Shown here piece by piece: positions 56,304 through 64,000 of a DNA stretch of 64,000 bases. The position numbers and the translations under genes were made by a program. How positions within the stretch are numbered: the stretch's first letter is position 1; every line of letters starts with the position of its first letter. Location of the stretch: positions 1,643,001-1,707,000 of the forward strand of contig NZ_CP094351.1 of assembly GCF_022807995.1 (NCBI RefSeq), given 5' to 3'. The notes below the pieces were generated by a model that was not told the origin of the DNA, did no database searches, and saw nothing but the letters and a program-made list of their open reading frames with translations. Source of the stretch: Pseudomonas orientalis (GTDB lineage Bacteria; Pseudomonadota; Gammaproteobacteria; Pseudomonadales; Pseudomonadaceae).

Positions 56304-57812
56304 ATGAAAGTCACTCTCAATAATGTGAAAAGTATCACAAGCTTAGAGTTTGTAATTCCCGACCCTGGTGTTTGGGTTGTTACTGGTTTAAATGGGTCTG
56401 GAAAAACTAGTCTGTTTGGGGCTCTGTATCGTTTAGGGGCTCAAAACGCGTTCCAAAAATACTATAGGAATAATTCGTCATTAGATCAGGTTGACTCTTT
56501 TTCTGATGCAAGAATTGAGTATGCTATCAATGGTCAAAAGGTTACGTACAAGTACGGTGGTCAACGATGGCGAGCTACGCCTAGAAGTAATGCTGGCTTG
56601 TTGAAGAAGTTTCCTTTTAGTGCTGTCGATTATGTAGAGGCTAATGGGGCTAGAATTGAGCCGTTTCCCGACGAAATCAAGGATGTTAAGCATCACGCCG
56701 CAAAAAAACCTATTAGAGACTTTCTTTCAGAAGTTTTAGGCGATGAAAAGTGGCAGCGCTTGTGTTATGTGAATACTAGGAGAGGTGCAGGAAGTGATGC
56801 TTATTTAGTGCCCTTCACTGTACGTGGGAAACGTATGTACTGCTCCGAAAAAAATTTCAGCTTAGGTGAGCTGTGTGTATTTAAGCTAGCAAAAAAAATC
56901 ACTACGGCGGCGATTGGTAGTTTGCTATTGATAGATGAAGTTGAAATGGCGTTGCATCCTTTAGCACAAGTTAAGTTGCTACAGCAGGTTATTTTAATAG
57001 CCAAGGAGCGGAAGTTAACTGTATTGTTTTCTACGCATTCTGCGACGCTGATAAAGAATATCAATAGGAAGAATTTGATATTTTTAAAGCCCGACTCTTT
57101 CGGGGTTGTAGATGTCCAGAATTATGCATACCCAGCGCAAGTTCTCGGTGAAATTGCATTTGATGAGGAGTATGGTACTGACTTTATCTTTTATGTAGAA
57201 GATAAACATGCTCAGATTTTATTGGATCTCATGTGTGATATGTACCTAGGTATCGTTCAAGCGAGGAGGCCTGGGCGCCCTTTGTATAAAGTCGTACCTG
57301 TCGGAGGTTTTATACAGGTGCTAGAAATGCTTAAATCGGCAGCAACTATTTTTCCGGAGCATGTTAAACGGTTTGCTTTGTTGGATGAAGATGTCAAAAC
57401 GGAAAGTTTGAGAGATTATAAAGCTAGTAACAATAGAAAAGCTCTGGATCTTTTTGAGAGCGCTAAGGATAATTTGGATTATCTGCCGTGCACTCCTGAA
57501 GTTGGTGTTGTTGAAATGTTGGAGGTTTATGCCCCTCGTGATTTGGCTTTGTTGAGTCGTGTGAATAATTTGTTTAGTGGTCATAAGCTAAATATTAAGT
57601 CAATATGTTCCTCTGCGGGATATAAGCTTTTGGTTAAAGTTAATGTCCGGGATCGTGCTAAGGACCGTTTGGCGCATATTGTACGTGTAGTTACGTCTAA
57701 AACAGGGTTGGACGAGCTTCATGTGAAGCGAACGATATTTTCTGAGTATGTGAGCTTTAAATATTCCAATAATGGAGAGTTGCAAAAGCTTCTTGGACCT
57801 ATTTTTAATTAA
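56304..57812 (+). CDS. OLD-like ABC-ATPase/TOPRIM protein (candidate defence nuclease)
   Basis: This 502-residue protein joins an SMC/ABC-type AAA ATPase to a C-terminal TOPRIM-like domain, the layout of OLD-family nucleases. Visible parts are Walker A G28-LNGSGKTS, a signature-like FSLGEL (185-190), Walker B SLLLIDEVEMALHPLAQ (D211, E212), the H-loop His245 in FSTHSATLI, then TOPRIM acids E299 (FYVEDKHAQ) and D361/D363 (ALLDEDVK). There is no helicase partner gene, so it would be a single-gene (class 1-like) OLD. DNA and codons are visibly AT-rich compared with both neighbours, which suggests recent acquisition. It begins 240 bp from a divergent toxin-antitoxin pair and has its own terminator. 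Phage defence is inference from the family. Confidence 0.8.
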   Translation: MKVTLNNVKSITSLEFVIPDPGVWVVTGLNGSGKTSLFGALYRLGAQNAFQKYYRNNSSLDQVDSFSDARIEYAINGQKVTYKYGGQRWRATPRSNAGLLKKFPFSAVDYVEANGARIEPFPDEIKDVKHHAAKKPIRDFLSEVLGDEKWQRLCYVNTRRGAGSDAYLVPFTVRGKRMYCSEKNFSLGELCVFKLAKKITTAAIGSLLLIDEVEMALHPLAQVKLLQQVILIAKERKLTVLFSTHSATLIKNINRKNLIFLKPDSFGVVDVQNYAYPAQVLGEIAFDEEYGTDFIFYVEDKHAQILLDLMCDMYLGIVQARRPGRPLYKVVPVGGFIQVLEMLKSAATIFPEHVKRFALLDEDVKTESLRDYKASNNRKALDLFESAKDNLDYLPCTPEVGVVEMLEVYAPRDLALLSRVNNLFSGHKLNIKSICSSAGYKLLVKVNVRDRAKDRLAHIVRVVTSKTGLDELHVKRTIFSEYVSFKYSNNGELQKLLGPIFN

Positions 57813-57817
57813 GATAG

Positions 57818-57840
57818 TGTCGGGTGAGTTCCCGACATTT
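57818..57840 (+). terminator. Terminator of the OLD-like gene
   Basis: The stem tgtcggg / cccgaca with loop tgagtt and a short T-run starts 6 bp after the stop. Confidence 0.75.
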
Positions 57841-57985
57841 CTAGGAACTCTCCCACACCATTATAGGCTTGCTCGTCAGACTATTTGTAGCTAACCTCTT
57901 CAAGCCGTTGCAAACCCAGCGGCCGGAGGTGGAAGTCCGAACTGCTAAGGCGTTTTAACTCCCATGAATATTTGGAGCTTCGCCC

Positions 57986-58351
57986 ATGCACAACAACACA
58001 CGCAGTTCTTCACTTGATCAAACTGCATCGTCCGTCGATGCCAAGCCTCAAGCCGCAGCACAGCGCGCAATCAACCATCACTTGCCGCCATCCGACGACG
58101 TTGCGCCCGTCGAACACTCAAGCAACAACCTCTTCCTCGTCAACCCAACCATCGACCCCGAAACCCTCCTGGCCAACGCCGCCGAGAACCTCGCATCCGC
58201 CAACGAAATGGCCGCCACCCTGGCGTTCGACCTCGACGACTCCCAGCGCGCCGTCGCCCTGGGCATTCAGCAGTTGATCGAGCTGAGCTCGCTGCTTGTT
58301 GGCCGAGCCCAGGAGCAGGTTGCGCCTGTAGCTGCCTCAGTTAAAGCCTGA
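57986..58351 (+). CDS. DUF6124 family protein
   Basis: This 121-residue protein has a polar, probably disordered N-terminal ~45 residues and a conserved helical C-terminal half (LFLVNPTIDPETLLANAAENLASANEMAATLAFDLDD...ALGIQQLIELSSLLVGRA). I recognise it as the Pseudomonas DUF6124 family, often present in several copies per genome. GGAGC lies seven bases before the ATG. GC-rich codon use returns here, so it marks the right border of the AT-rich island. Function unknown. Confidence 0.78.
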   Translation: MHNNTRSSSLDQTASSVDAKPQAAAQRAINHHLPPSDDVAPVEHSSNNLFLVNPTIDPETLLANAAENLASANEMAATLAFDLDDSQRAVALGIQQLIELSSLLVGRAQEQVAPVAASVKA

Positions 58352-58497
58352 CAACCCACCCTGCCGCCTTACCTCAAGGCGGCAACCTGAACTCATGCTG
58401 TCCCCCCGCAAAGTTTCATAATTCTCTGCGCCGTTGAGGTCTACGATCCCCTGCAAGAGAGGACCCCAGCGCCTCCAGCCCATAGGGAACTGAAACC

Positions 58498-58716
58498 ATG
58501 ATCTCAAACCTCGTCAAAGTCGCAATGATTACCGGCACGTTGCTGTTGAGCGCTTGTTCATCTTCATCAGCCGTGAGCAGTGACCCGTGTTTTTCAGGCG
58601 GATGCCAGGCGTTTGGGGACCACAGCCCCAGCAAAGCCGCCAAGATGAATTTTGGAGGCAGTGGGTTGGGGAGTAGTTATGGGGAGTATGGTTCGGGGTT
58701 GTTGCATGATGACTGA
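58498..58716 (+). CDS. Small lipoprotein of unknown function
   Basis: This 72-residue protein has a lipoprotein signal peptide with lipobox LSAC (MISNLVKVAMITGTLLLSAC), so it should be lipidated at C20. The mature part is short, Ser/Gly-rich and ends SGLLHDD. A second Cys pair (PCFSGGC) follows the anchor. I do not recognise the family. The 3' part of the gene, together with the REP behind it, is repeated in tandem immediately downstream (see findings). There is no clear ribosome-binding site beyond gggaactgaaacc. It is short, but the lipobox makes it credible. Confidence 0.65.
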   Translation: MISNLVKVAMITGTLLLSACSSSSAVSSDPCFSGGCQAFGDHSPSKAAKMNFGGSGLGSSYGEYGSGLLHDD

Positions 58717-58761
58717 TGGGGTGGTGAGGGCAGGCAGTGGTGTGTTGACTGACCCATTGCT

Positions 58762-58785
58762 ATCGGGAGCAAGCCCCCTCCCACA
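58762..58785. repeat. REP element, type B (first copy)
   Basis: The sequence tatcgggagcaagccccct plus cccaca is a type B REP arm with one change in the G-run. It is part of the first unit of a tandem duplication. Confidence 0.8.
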
Positions 58786-58802
58786 GTTTGATTCTCAGTG
58801 GT

Positions 58803-58898
58803 CAGGCGTTTGGTGACCATAGCCCCGGCAAAGCTGCCAAGATGAATTCTGGTGGCAGCGGGCGGGGAGTATGGGGCGGGGTGTTGCATGATGATTGA
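58803..58898 (+). pseudogene. Duplicated 3' fragment of the small lipoprotein gene
   Basis: An open 32-codon stretch reads QAFGDHSPGKAAKMNSGGSG...GVLHDD then stop, matching the C-terminal half of the lipoprotein at 58498-58716. It has no start codon with a ribosome-binding site, no signal peptide and no lipobox, and about five codons of the Gly/Ser run are lost. It is a non-functional remnant of a tandem duplication. Confidence 0.8.
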
Positions 58899-58941
58899 TG
58901 GGGGGTGGGTCAGTCATTGGGGTGGTGACTGACCTGTTGCT

Positions 58942-58965
58942 ATCGGGGGCAAGCCCCCTCCCACA
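58942..58965. repeat. REP element, type B (second copy)
   Basis: This copy of the type B REP (tatcgggggcaagccccct plus cccaca) closes the second unit of the tandem duplication. It ends 33 bp before the MFS transporter stop. Confidence 0.82.
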
Positions 58966-58997
58966 TTGGATCTATGATCGGCGCAAGACTTGTGGTG

Positions 58998-60185
58998 TTA
59001 GTTGCCGCCTTTCATGCGGCGTGCGATGAGGTAGAGGCCCAGGCCGATGAGCGCCGTTACGGCGCCGATGTAGCCGGTGCTGGTCCAGCCGAGCCCGGCC
59101 GTAATCGCCATGCCGCCAAGCCAAGGGCCCAGCGCGTTCGCCAGGTTGAACGCTGCGTGGTTGGAAGCCGCCGCGAGGCTTGGGGCTTCGTGGGCGATGT
59201 CCATCAGGCGGATTTGCAGCGGCGCGGCCATGGCGATCATGGTGCCGACCAGGCCGATGCCCAGCAGTACGCTCCACAGTGAGCTGGCAGCGAAGGTGAA
59301 GAAAATCAGTACGGCCATCGACCACACCATGATCCAACCCACCGCCCGAAACTGCAGGCGATCAAACAGCTTGCCTCCGGCGATGTTGCCGATGATGCCG
59401 CCCGCGCCAAATGCGGCGAGGCCAAACGGAATCCACTGCGGCGACACTTTGGTCACTTCCAGCATGGTCGGCGCCAGGTAGCTGAACACGCAGAACATGC
59501 CGGCAAAACCAATCGCGCCGATGGACAGGGCCATCCACACCTGGGGTTTGGTGAAGGCGCGCAGTTCCTTGCGCGGGTCGCTGCGTTGTTCGTCATGGCG
59601 ATGGGGCACGAATTGCCAGACCAGGGCGATGGTGAGCAGGGCGATCACGCTGACCAATGCGAAGGCTGAGCGCCAGCCCAGGTGTTGGCCGAGGAAGGTG
59701 GCGATGGGGTTGCCGAGCAGCATGGCCAGGGTCAGGCCCATCATGACGCGGGCCACGGCGCCGGCGCGTTTGTCGGTGGGCACCATGCTGGAGGCGACCA
59801 CGGCGGCGATGCCGAAGTAGGCGCCGTGGGGCAGGCCGCTGATAAAGCGGAAGGCCACCAGCGAGCCGAAGGTGGGGGTGAAGGCGGTGGCGAAGTTGCC
59901 CAAGGCGTAGAGGCCCATGAGCAACAGCAGCATGTGTTTGCGCAGCAGCTTGGCGCCGAGGATGGCCAGCAGCGGGGCGCCGACCATTACGCCCAGGGCG
60001 TAGGCGCTGATGGCGTGGCCGACTTGGGGTTCGCTCAAGCCCAGGTTCTGCGCGATGTCGGGCATCAGGCCCATAATGGCGAATTCGCCGGTGCCGATGG
60101 CGAATGCGCCCACGGCCATCGCCGCTTCCATTTTGGCGGCACTGCGCGCGGGCAGCAGGTGCCCGGGTGTTTGCTGGATAGACAT
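58998..60185 (-). CDS. MFS transporter, AraJ-like DHA1 family
   Basis: This 395-residue inner-membrane protein has ~12 hydrophobic segments. The first helix region (AMAVGAFAIGTGEFAIMGLMPDIAQNLGLSEPQVG) is the signature of AraJ/YdhP-type DHA1 exporters. The MFS motif between helices 2 and 3 is modified (GAKLLRKHMLLL). It probably exports sugars, drugs or metabolites; the substrate cannot be told. The start at 60185 is the first ATG with a nearby purine stretch (gagcgat); an in-frame start at 60212 is possible. It is divergent from mqo across ~425 bp. Confidence 0.86.
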   Translation of the reverse strand: MSIQQTPGHLLPARSAAKMEAAMAVGAFAIGTGEFAIMGLMPDIAQNLGLSEPQVGHAISAYALGVMVGAPLLAILGAKLLRKHMLLLLMGLYALGNFATAFTPTFGSLVAFRFISGLPHGAYFGIAAVVASSMVPTDKRAGAVARVMMGLTLAMLLGNPIATFLGQHLGWRSAFALVSVIALLTIALVWQFVPHRHDEQRSDPRKELRAFTKPQVWMALSIGAIGFAGMFCVFSYLAPTMLEVTKVSPQWIPFGLAAFGAGGIIGNIAGGKLFDRLQFRAVGWIMVWSMAVLIFFTFAASSLWSVLLGIGLVGTMIAMAAPLQIRLMDIAHEAPSLAAASNHAAFNLANALGPWLGGMAITAGLGWTSTGYIGAVTALIGLGLYLIARRMKGGN

Positions 60186-60610
60186 GGATCGCTCTGTTTG
60201 GATGAGGTGCACGAAAGACAGTCGCCGATGCTACGCAGGCGACTGTGAAGGTGTCTAGAACAGCCTCGGGCACGAGAGTTCCGGGCCTGTGACCCCAGGT
60301 CGCGGCTGGCAGTCTTGACACTGGCGCGATAAAAGCCGTGATTTAGCGGTGTCAATTGGCTAAACGGCGCATAAACGCTGTTTGGCGTGATATTCTGCGC
60401 GCCGTCTTGAGCTAGGCTTTCCTTGGTGCGTACACCCGTATACGTCCCAGCGGTTGGCTGTCGCCCAGGTAGCTGAAGCCAATAATGATAAGAAGTCAGC
60501 GCAGAAGGGACATAACAGTGAGGTCGATCCATCGGCCTTGTGTGCCCACCCTGCAGCCTTGAACAATCAGGGGCGGCAGGGCGGATGGCGTTTTATCATA
60601 GGTGCTACTG
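60186..60610. other. Intergenic region between the MFS gene and mqo
   Basis: These 425 bp hold the two divergent promoters. A ttgaca hexamer at 60316-60321 could be a -35 element for mqo, but no good -10 follows at 17 bp. No gene, REP or strong hairpin was seen. Confidence 0.5.
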
Positions 60611-62257
60611 ATGTTTAAAAAAGTAAACACTGCCCTGCTGGGGCTGGCTTTGTCGATGGGGATCACGTCCGTTCACGCGGAAGAGGCAAAGAAAGTCGAT
60701 GTGCTGCTGATCGGCGGCGGCATCATGAGTGCGACCCTGGGTGTCTGGCTCAATGAGCTGGAACCGGACTGGTCGATGGAGATGGTCGAACGCCTCGATG
60801 GCGTGGCCGAAGAAAGCTCCAACGGCTGGAACAACGCCGGTACCGGTCACTCGGCTCTGGCCGAGCTGAACTACACCCCGGAAGACAAGAACGGCAACGT
60901 TGAGATCCCTAAAGCGGTCGAGATCAACGAAGCGTTCCAGATCTCCCGCCAGTTCTGGTCCTGGCAGGTCCAGCAGGGCGTGTTGAAGAACCCGCGTTCG
61001 TTCATCAACTCCACTCCGCACATGAGCTTTGTGTGGGGCGATGACAACATCAAGTTCCTGAAAAAACGTTATGAAGCGCTGAAGGCGAGCCCGCTGTTCG
61101 CCGGCATGCAGTACTCCGAAGACCCGGCGCAGATCGCCAAGTGGGTGCCGCTGATGATGGAAGGGCGTGATCCCAACCAGAAAATCGCGGCCACCTGGAG
61201 CCCGATCGGCACCGACGTGAACTTTGGCGAGATCACCCGCCAGTTCGTGGCTCACCTGCAAACCACGCCGAAGTTCGACCTGAAACTGTCGAGCGAAGTG
61301 CAGGACATCACCCGCAACGACGACGGTTCGTGGCGTGTGAGCTACAAAAACCTCAAGGACGGCACCAAGACTGAAACCGACGCCAAGTTCGTGTTCATCG
61401 GCGCCGGCGGCGGTGCCCTGCACCTGCTGCAAAAGTCGGGCATTCCTGAAGCCAAGGAATACGCCGGCTTCCCGGTGGGCGGTTCGTTCCTGGTGACCGA
61501 CAACCCAACGGTCGCCGAGCAGCACCTGGCCAAGGCCTACGGCAAGGCTTCGGTGGGTTCGCCACCGATGTCGGTTCCGCACCTGGACACTCGCGTGCTG
61601 GATGGCAAGCGCGTGATTCTGTTTGGCCCATTCGCCACCTTCTCGACCAAGTTCCTCAAGGAAGGCTCGTATCTGGACCTGCTGACCAGCACCACCACCC
61701 ACAACATCTGGCCCATGACCAAAGTCGGTATTCGTGAATACCCACTGGTCGAGTACCTCGCCGGCCAACTGATGCTGTCCGATGACGACCGCTTCAAGGC
61801 GCTGCAGGAGTACTTCCCGAACGCCAAGCAGTCCGACTGGCGCCTGTGGCAAGCCGGTCAGCGCGTGCAGATCATCAAGCGTGACGAAGAGCAGGGCGGC
61901 GTCCTGAAGCTGGGTACCGAAGTGGTCAGCTCCGCCGACAACTCCATTGCCGGCCTGCTGGGTGCATCGCCAGGCGCGTCGACCGCGGCTCCGATCATGC
62001 TGACCGTGCTGCAGAAAGTCTTCAAGGACAAGGTAGCAAGCCCGGCCTGGCAGGAAAAACTGCACCAGATCGTGCCAAGCTACGGCACCAAGTTGAACGA
62101 CAGCCCTGAAGCGGTTGCCAAGGAATGGGCCTACACGGCCGGTGTGCTGCAACTGACCCCGCCGCCAGCGATCCCGCAACTGGCGGCTCCACAGGCCACC
62201 GAGGCTGCCAAGCCTGCGGCTGAGCCGAGCAAGCCGGCGTCTGACCTGGCGCTGTAA
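60611..62257 (+). CDS. mqo: Malate:quinone oxidoreductase
   Basis: Mqo is an FAD-dependent, membrane-associated enzyme that oxidises malate to oxaloacetate and reduces quinones, replacing or adding to NAD malate dehydrogenase. The 548-residue protein has the FAD motif [17 protein letters not shown] just after the N-terminus, then [22 protein letters not shown], a family hallmark. The first 23 residues ([23 protein letters not shown]) look like a Sec signal peptide, as in other Pseudomonas Mqo. The C-terminus is an Ala/Pro-rich tail of ~35 residues. The ATG at 60611 is chosen; GTG 60602 and AGGTG lie upstream. Single gene with a strong terminator. Confidence 0.93.
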   Translation: MFKKVNTALLGLALSMGITSVHAEEAKKVDVLLIGGGIMSATLGVWLNELEPDWSMEMVERLDGVAEESSNGWNNAGTGHSALAELNYTPEDKNGNVEIPKAVEINEAFQISRQFWSWQVQQGVLKNPRSFINSTPHMSFVWGDDNIKFLKKRYEALKASPLFAGMQYSEDPAQIAKWVPLMMEGRDPNQKIAATWSPIGTDVNFGEITRQFVAHLQTTPKFDLKLSSEVQDITRNDDGSWRVSYKNLKDGTKTETDAKFVFIGAGGGALHLLQKSGIPEAKEYAGFPVGGSFLVTDNPTVAEQHLAKAYGKASVGSPPMSVPHLDTRVLDGKRVILFGPFATFSTKFLKEGSYLDLLTSTTTHNIWPMTKVGIREYPLVEYLAGQLMLSDDDRFKALQEYFPNAKQSDWRLWQAGQRVQIIKRDEEQGGVLKLGTEVVSSADNSIAGLLGASPGASTAAPIMLTVLQKVFKDKVASPAWQEKLHQIVPSYGTKLNDSPEAVAKEWAYTAGVLQLTPPPAIPQLAAPQATEAAKPAAEPSKPASDLAL

Positions 62258-62268
62258 GCAACGTATAG

Positions 62269-62308
62269 AAAAAGCCCGCTGAACCGGTGACGGTCAGCGG
62301 GCTTTTTT
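62269..62308. terminator. Terminator between mqo and the LysR gene
   Basis: A 14 bp stem (aagcccgctgaacc... / ...ggtcagcgggctt type) has an A-run before and six T residues after. It is bidirectional between convergent genes. Confidence 0.88.
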
Positions 62309-62319
62309 GTGCGCGGCGT

Positions 62320-63156
62320 TCAGACCCTGAAGTGCCTGACTTGCTCGTACAAATGCAGGGCCAGTGCATTAGCGGTATCGCACAGCAGATACAGATGCTG
62401 GGCGGGGAGGGCCGGCAGCTCGGTCATGTGTCTCAGCCCTTGGCCCATGCGGCTCTCCTCCATCAGGCCCACGGCCACGCCGCTGCGCACGCACGCCTCT
62501 ACCGCCGACGAGTTGGGACTTTCCAGCAGCACTCGATGGTAAATCCCGTGATCCTTCAGCGTCTGTAACGCTGCGGCCCGATACGGGCAACCGGCGATGG
62601 GTACTGTGATGGGCAGCGGCGCGTTTGGCGGGTAACTGAACGGCTCGGCGGCCACCCACAGCGGTTGCACGGTGCCCAAGCGCTCACCCTGTGCCAGCGG
62701 CTGAGCGCTGACGGTAATGGCCAGGTCCAGTTGGTTGGCCGTGAACAGATTCAACAGTTCGCCACTGGTGCGCGCTTCGATTTCCAGCTCCAGCAGCGGG
62801 TTGTCAGCAATCAGGCGTGGCACAAATGCCTGGATGAAGGCGGGCGCGTAGGTGTCGGGCACGCCCAGGCGGATCTTGCCCTGCATGCGCTGGGGCATCA
62901 GCGAGATCAGCAGGCGGTCATGGCTTTTGAGAAATTCGGTGGTTTCGCCCAGCAGTTTTCGGCCGTACAGCGTCAGGTCCACGCCCTGGTTGCTGCGGCT
63001 GAACAGGCGCTGGCCGACCTGGTCTTCCAGTTTCTGAATCTGCGTGGTCACGGTGGAAGCGCTGCGGTGCACATGCTCGGCCGCTTCGTTGAAGCGGCCA
63101 AAGCGCGCGACGGCGTGAAAGGTGCGCAGTAGATCGATATTCAGTTGTTTGGCCAT
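62320..63156 (-). CDS. LysR-family transcriptional regulator
   Basis: This 278-residue protein is a typical LysR regulator: N-terminal winged helix (LNIDLLRTFHAVARFGRFNEAAEHVHRSASTVTTQIQKLEDQVGQRLF) and an effector-binding domain beginning GKIRLGVPDTYAP. It is slightly shorter than the ~300-residue norm at the C-terminus but intact. It is divergent from an EamA transporter gene with ~97 bp between starts. By the usual LysR pattern it probably regulates that transporter; the inducer is unknown. Confidence 0.9.
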   Translation of the reverse strand: MAKQLNIDLLRTFHAVARFGRFNEAAEHVHRSASTVTTQIQKLEDQVGQRLFSRSNQGVDLTLYGRKLLGETTEFLKSHDRLLISLMPQRMQGKIRLGVPDTYAPAFIQAFVPRLIADNPLLELEIEARTSGELLNLFTANQLDLAITVSAQPLAQGERLGTVQPLWVAAEPFSYPPNAPLPITVPIAGCPYRAAALQTLKDHGIYHRVLLESPNSSAVEACVRSGVAVGLMEESRMGQGLRHMTELPALPAQHLYLLCDTANALALHLYEQVRHFRV

Positions 63157-63253
63157 GGTTTGGTTTTTTCGGATTGGTGATGCAGGTTATTCAAATATAC
63201 AGAAGAGTCTCCTGTCCCTAGCCTTGGCGTCAACTACACAGGCTGGAGGCTGC

Positions 63254-64000
63254 ATGAAGCGATCAACCCTGGGATTGCTGCTGTTGCAAGTGGCGTTCGT
63301 CCTGTCATGGAGTTCGGGCTATATCGGCGCCAAGCTTGGCACCCAAGACGGCGGTGCGTTCAACCTGCTGTTCTGGCGTTTCCTGTTGGTATCGCTGTGC
63401 CTGGGGCTGTTCCTGAACGTCAGGTTGTTGAAGGTTTCATGGGCGCAGATCCGCCATTACGCCGTGGTCGGTTGCCTGTCGCAGTTTCTGTACCTGAGTT
63501 GCCTCTATGTGGCGATTCAGAACGGTCTGCCGCCTGGCATTGCGGCGATCATTGCGGCGTTGCAGCCGTTGATGACTGCGGCATTGTCGACGGGCAGCGC
63601 CACCGAGCGCAGCGGCGGTTGGCAATGGGTGGGGCTCGTGGTCAGCTTTGCCGGCGTGGCGGTTGTGATCGCCGGGCAGTACAGCAATAGCGCAACCGAG
63701 GTAAGCCTGGTCATGTATGGGCTGCCCCTGGTGTCGGCGCTGGGGCTGACGTTGGCGACTCTGTACGAACGCCGTTCGGTGCAGAACCAGAGCGTCGGCT
63801 TGCTCATACCGCTGTTTATCCAATCGCTGCTGAGCCTGATCGGCTTCACCGCCGCTGTGCTTTACACCGACACCTTGAGCATTCCCCATGACACCGACGT
63901 ACTGGTTTCGATTGTGTGGTTGACGGTGTTTTCCACCTTTGCCGCTTACTTGAGCCTGTGGCGGCTGTTGCGTGTCATGACGGCTACCCAGGTTGCAGCG
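63254..64000 (+). CDS. EamA/DMT-family transporter, 5' part (cut by window end)
   Basis: This is the N-terminal 249 residues of a drug/metabolite transporter with EamA repeats. It starts MKRSTLGLLLLQVAFVLSWSSGYIGAKLG and continues with hydrophobic helices such as FNLLFWRFLLVSLCLGLFL, GIAAIIAALQPLMTAAL and VGLVVSFAGVAVVIAGQY. About eight of the expected ten helices are in view. GGAGG lies four bases before the ATG at 63254. The frame is open to the end of the window, so the 3' end is missing. The divergent LysR gene is the probable regulator. The substrate (amino acid, metabolite or drug) cannot be told. Confidence 0.87.
   Translation, partial: MKRSTLGLLLLQVAFVLSWSSGYIGAKLGTQDGGAFNLLFWRFLLVSLCLGLFLNVRLLKVSWAQIRHYAVVGCLSQFLYLSCLYVAIQNGLPPGIAAIIAALQPLMTAALSTGSATERSGGWQWVGLVVSFAGVAVVIAGQYSNSATEVSLVMYGLPLVSALGLTLATLYERRSVQNQSVGLLIPLFIQSLLSLIGFTAAVLYTDTLSIPHDTDVLVSIVWLTVFSTFAAYLSLWRLLRVMTATQVAA

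Noticed and set aside
56123..56338. 71-codon minus-strand ORF between the antitoxin and the OLD-like gene
   Set aside because: It overlaps the start of the OLD-like gene and has no convincing ribosome-binding site or family; AT-rich DNA with chance openness.
58364..58385. Hairpin gccgccttacctcaaggcggc as terminator of the DUF6124 gene
   Set aside because: The stem is good, but no T-run follows on either side; not listed as a terminator.

Overview
The window is chromosomal DNA from a Pseudomonas, most likely of the P. fluorescens lineage. The evidence is the protein families, the gene order (much of which I remember from P. aeruginosa PAO1: slt-uup-uspA-fadBA-topA-sulA-lexA-psrA-nagZ-mfd-gap-sthA-lolCDE and copSR-cupredoxin-queF-mlaA-rssBC-tal-dusA), GC-rich codon use, and many intergenic REP/REPIN elements of two families. 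The species cannot be fixed from this sequence. Almost all of the window is core chromosome; no rRNA, tRNA, CRISPR array, prophage or insertion sequence was seen.

Layout. 1-6.5 kb: the 5' part of aconitase acnA (minus strand, cut by the window edge), then rlmM, tusA, a MATE efflux pump, pdxB and a small conserved protein. 6.7-9.3 kb: an MsbA-like ABC exporter and a class II Fic protein. 9.4-14.6 kb: slt, uup, a universal stress protein and a membrane-anchored hypothetical. 15-21.6 kb: fadB-fadA (fatty-acid beta-oxidation), a DUF1653 protein and topA. 21.8-25.8 kb: two small conserved genes, the SOS pair lexA-sulA under two LexA boxes, psrA behind two PsrA-type palindromes, and nagZ. 26-36.1 kb: two paralogous SWIM/SNF2 helicases pointing tail to tail, the second apparently last in an mfd-csiV-helicase operon. 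36.4-45 kb: gap, a chalcone-isomerase-like protein, sthA, a GDPD-family phosphodiesterase, a PilZ protein and lolC-lolD-lolE.

45-50 kb: the copper locus copS-copR with a divergent cupredoxin behind a CopR-like operator, then queF, a DUF4404 protein and a degenerate HAD protein. 50-55.5 kb: mlaA, a second PilZ protein, rssB-rssC, tal and dusA. 55.5-57.9 kb is the one clearly accessory stretch: a ParDE-type toxin-antitoxin pair and an AT-rich gene for an OLD-like ATPase/TOPRIM protein, the best candidate for a defence system. 58-64 kb: a DUF6124 protein, a small lipoprotein whose 3' end was tandemly duplicated together with a REP, an MFS transporter, mqo, a LysR regulator and the start of a divergent EamA transporter.

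Functional links: acnA and mqo serve the TCA cycle; fadBA and psrA form a fatty-acid utilisation/regulation pair; sthA, gap and tal handle central carbon and redox balance; slt and nagZ act in peptidoglycan turnover and recycling; lolCDE, mlaA and the MsbA-like exporter concern envelope lipids; lexA, sulA and mfd, with the helicases as possible partners, concern DNA damage and chromosome maintenance.
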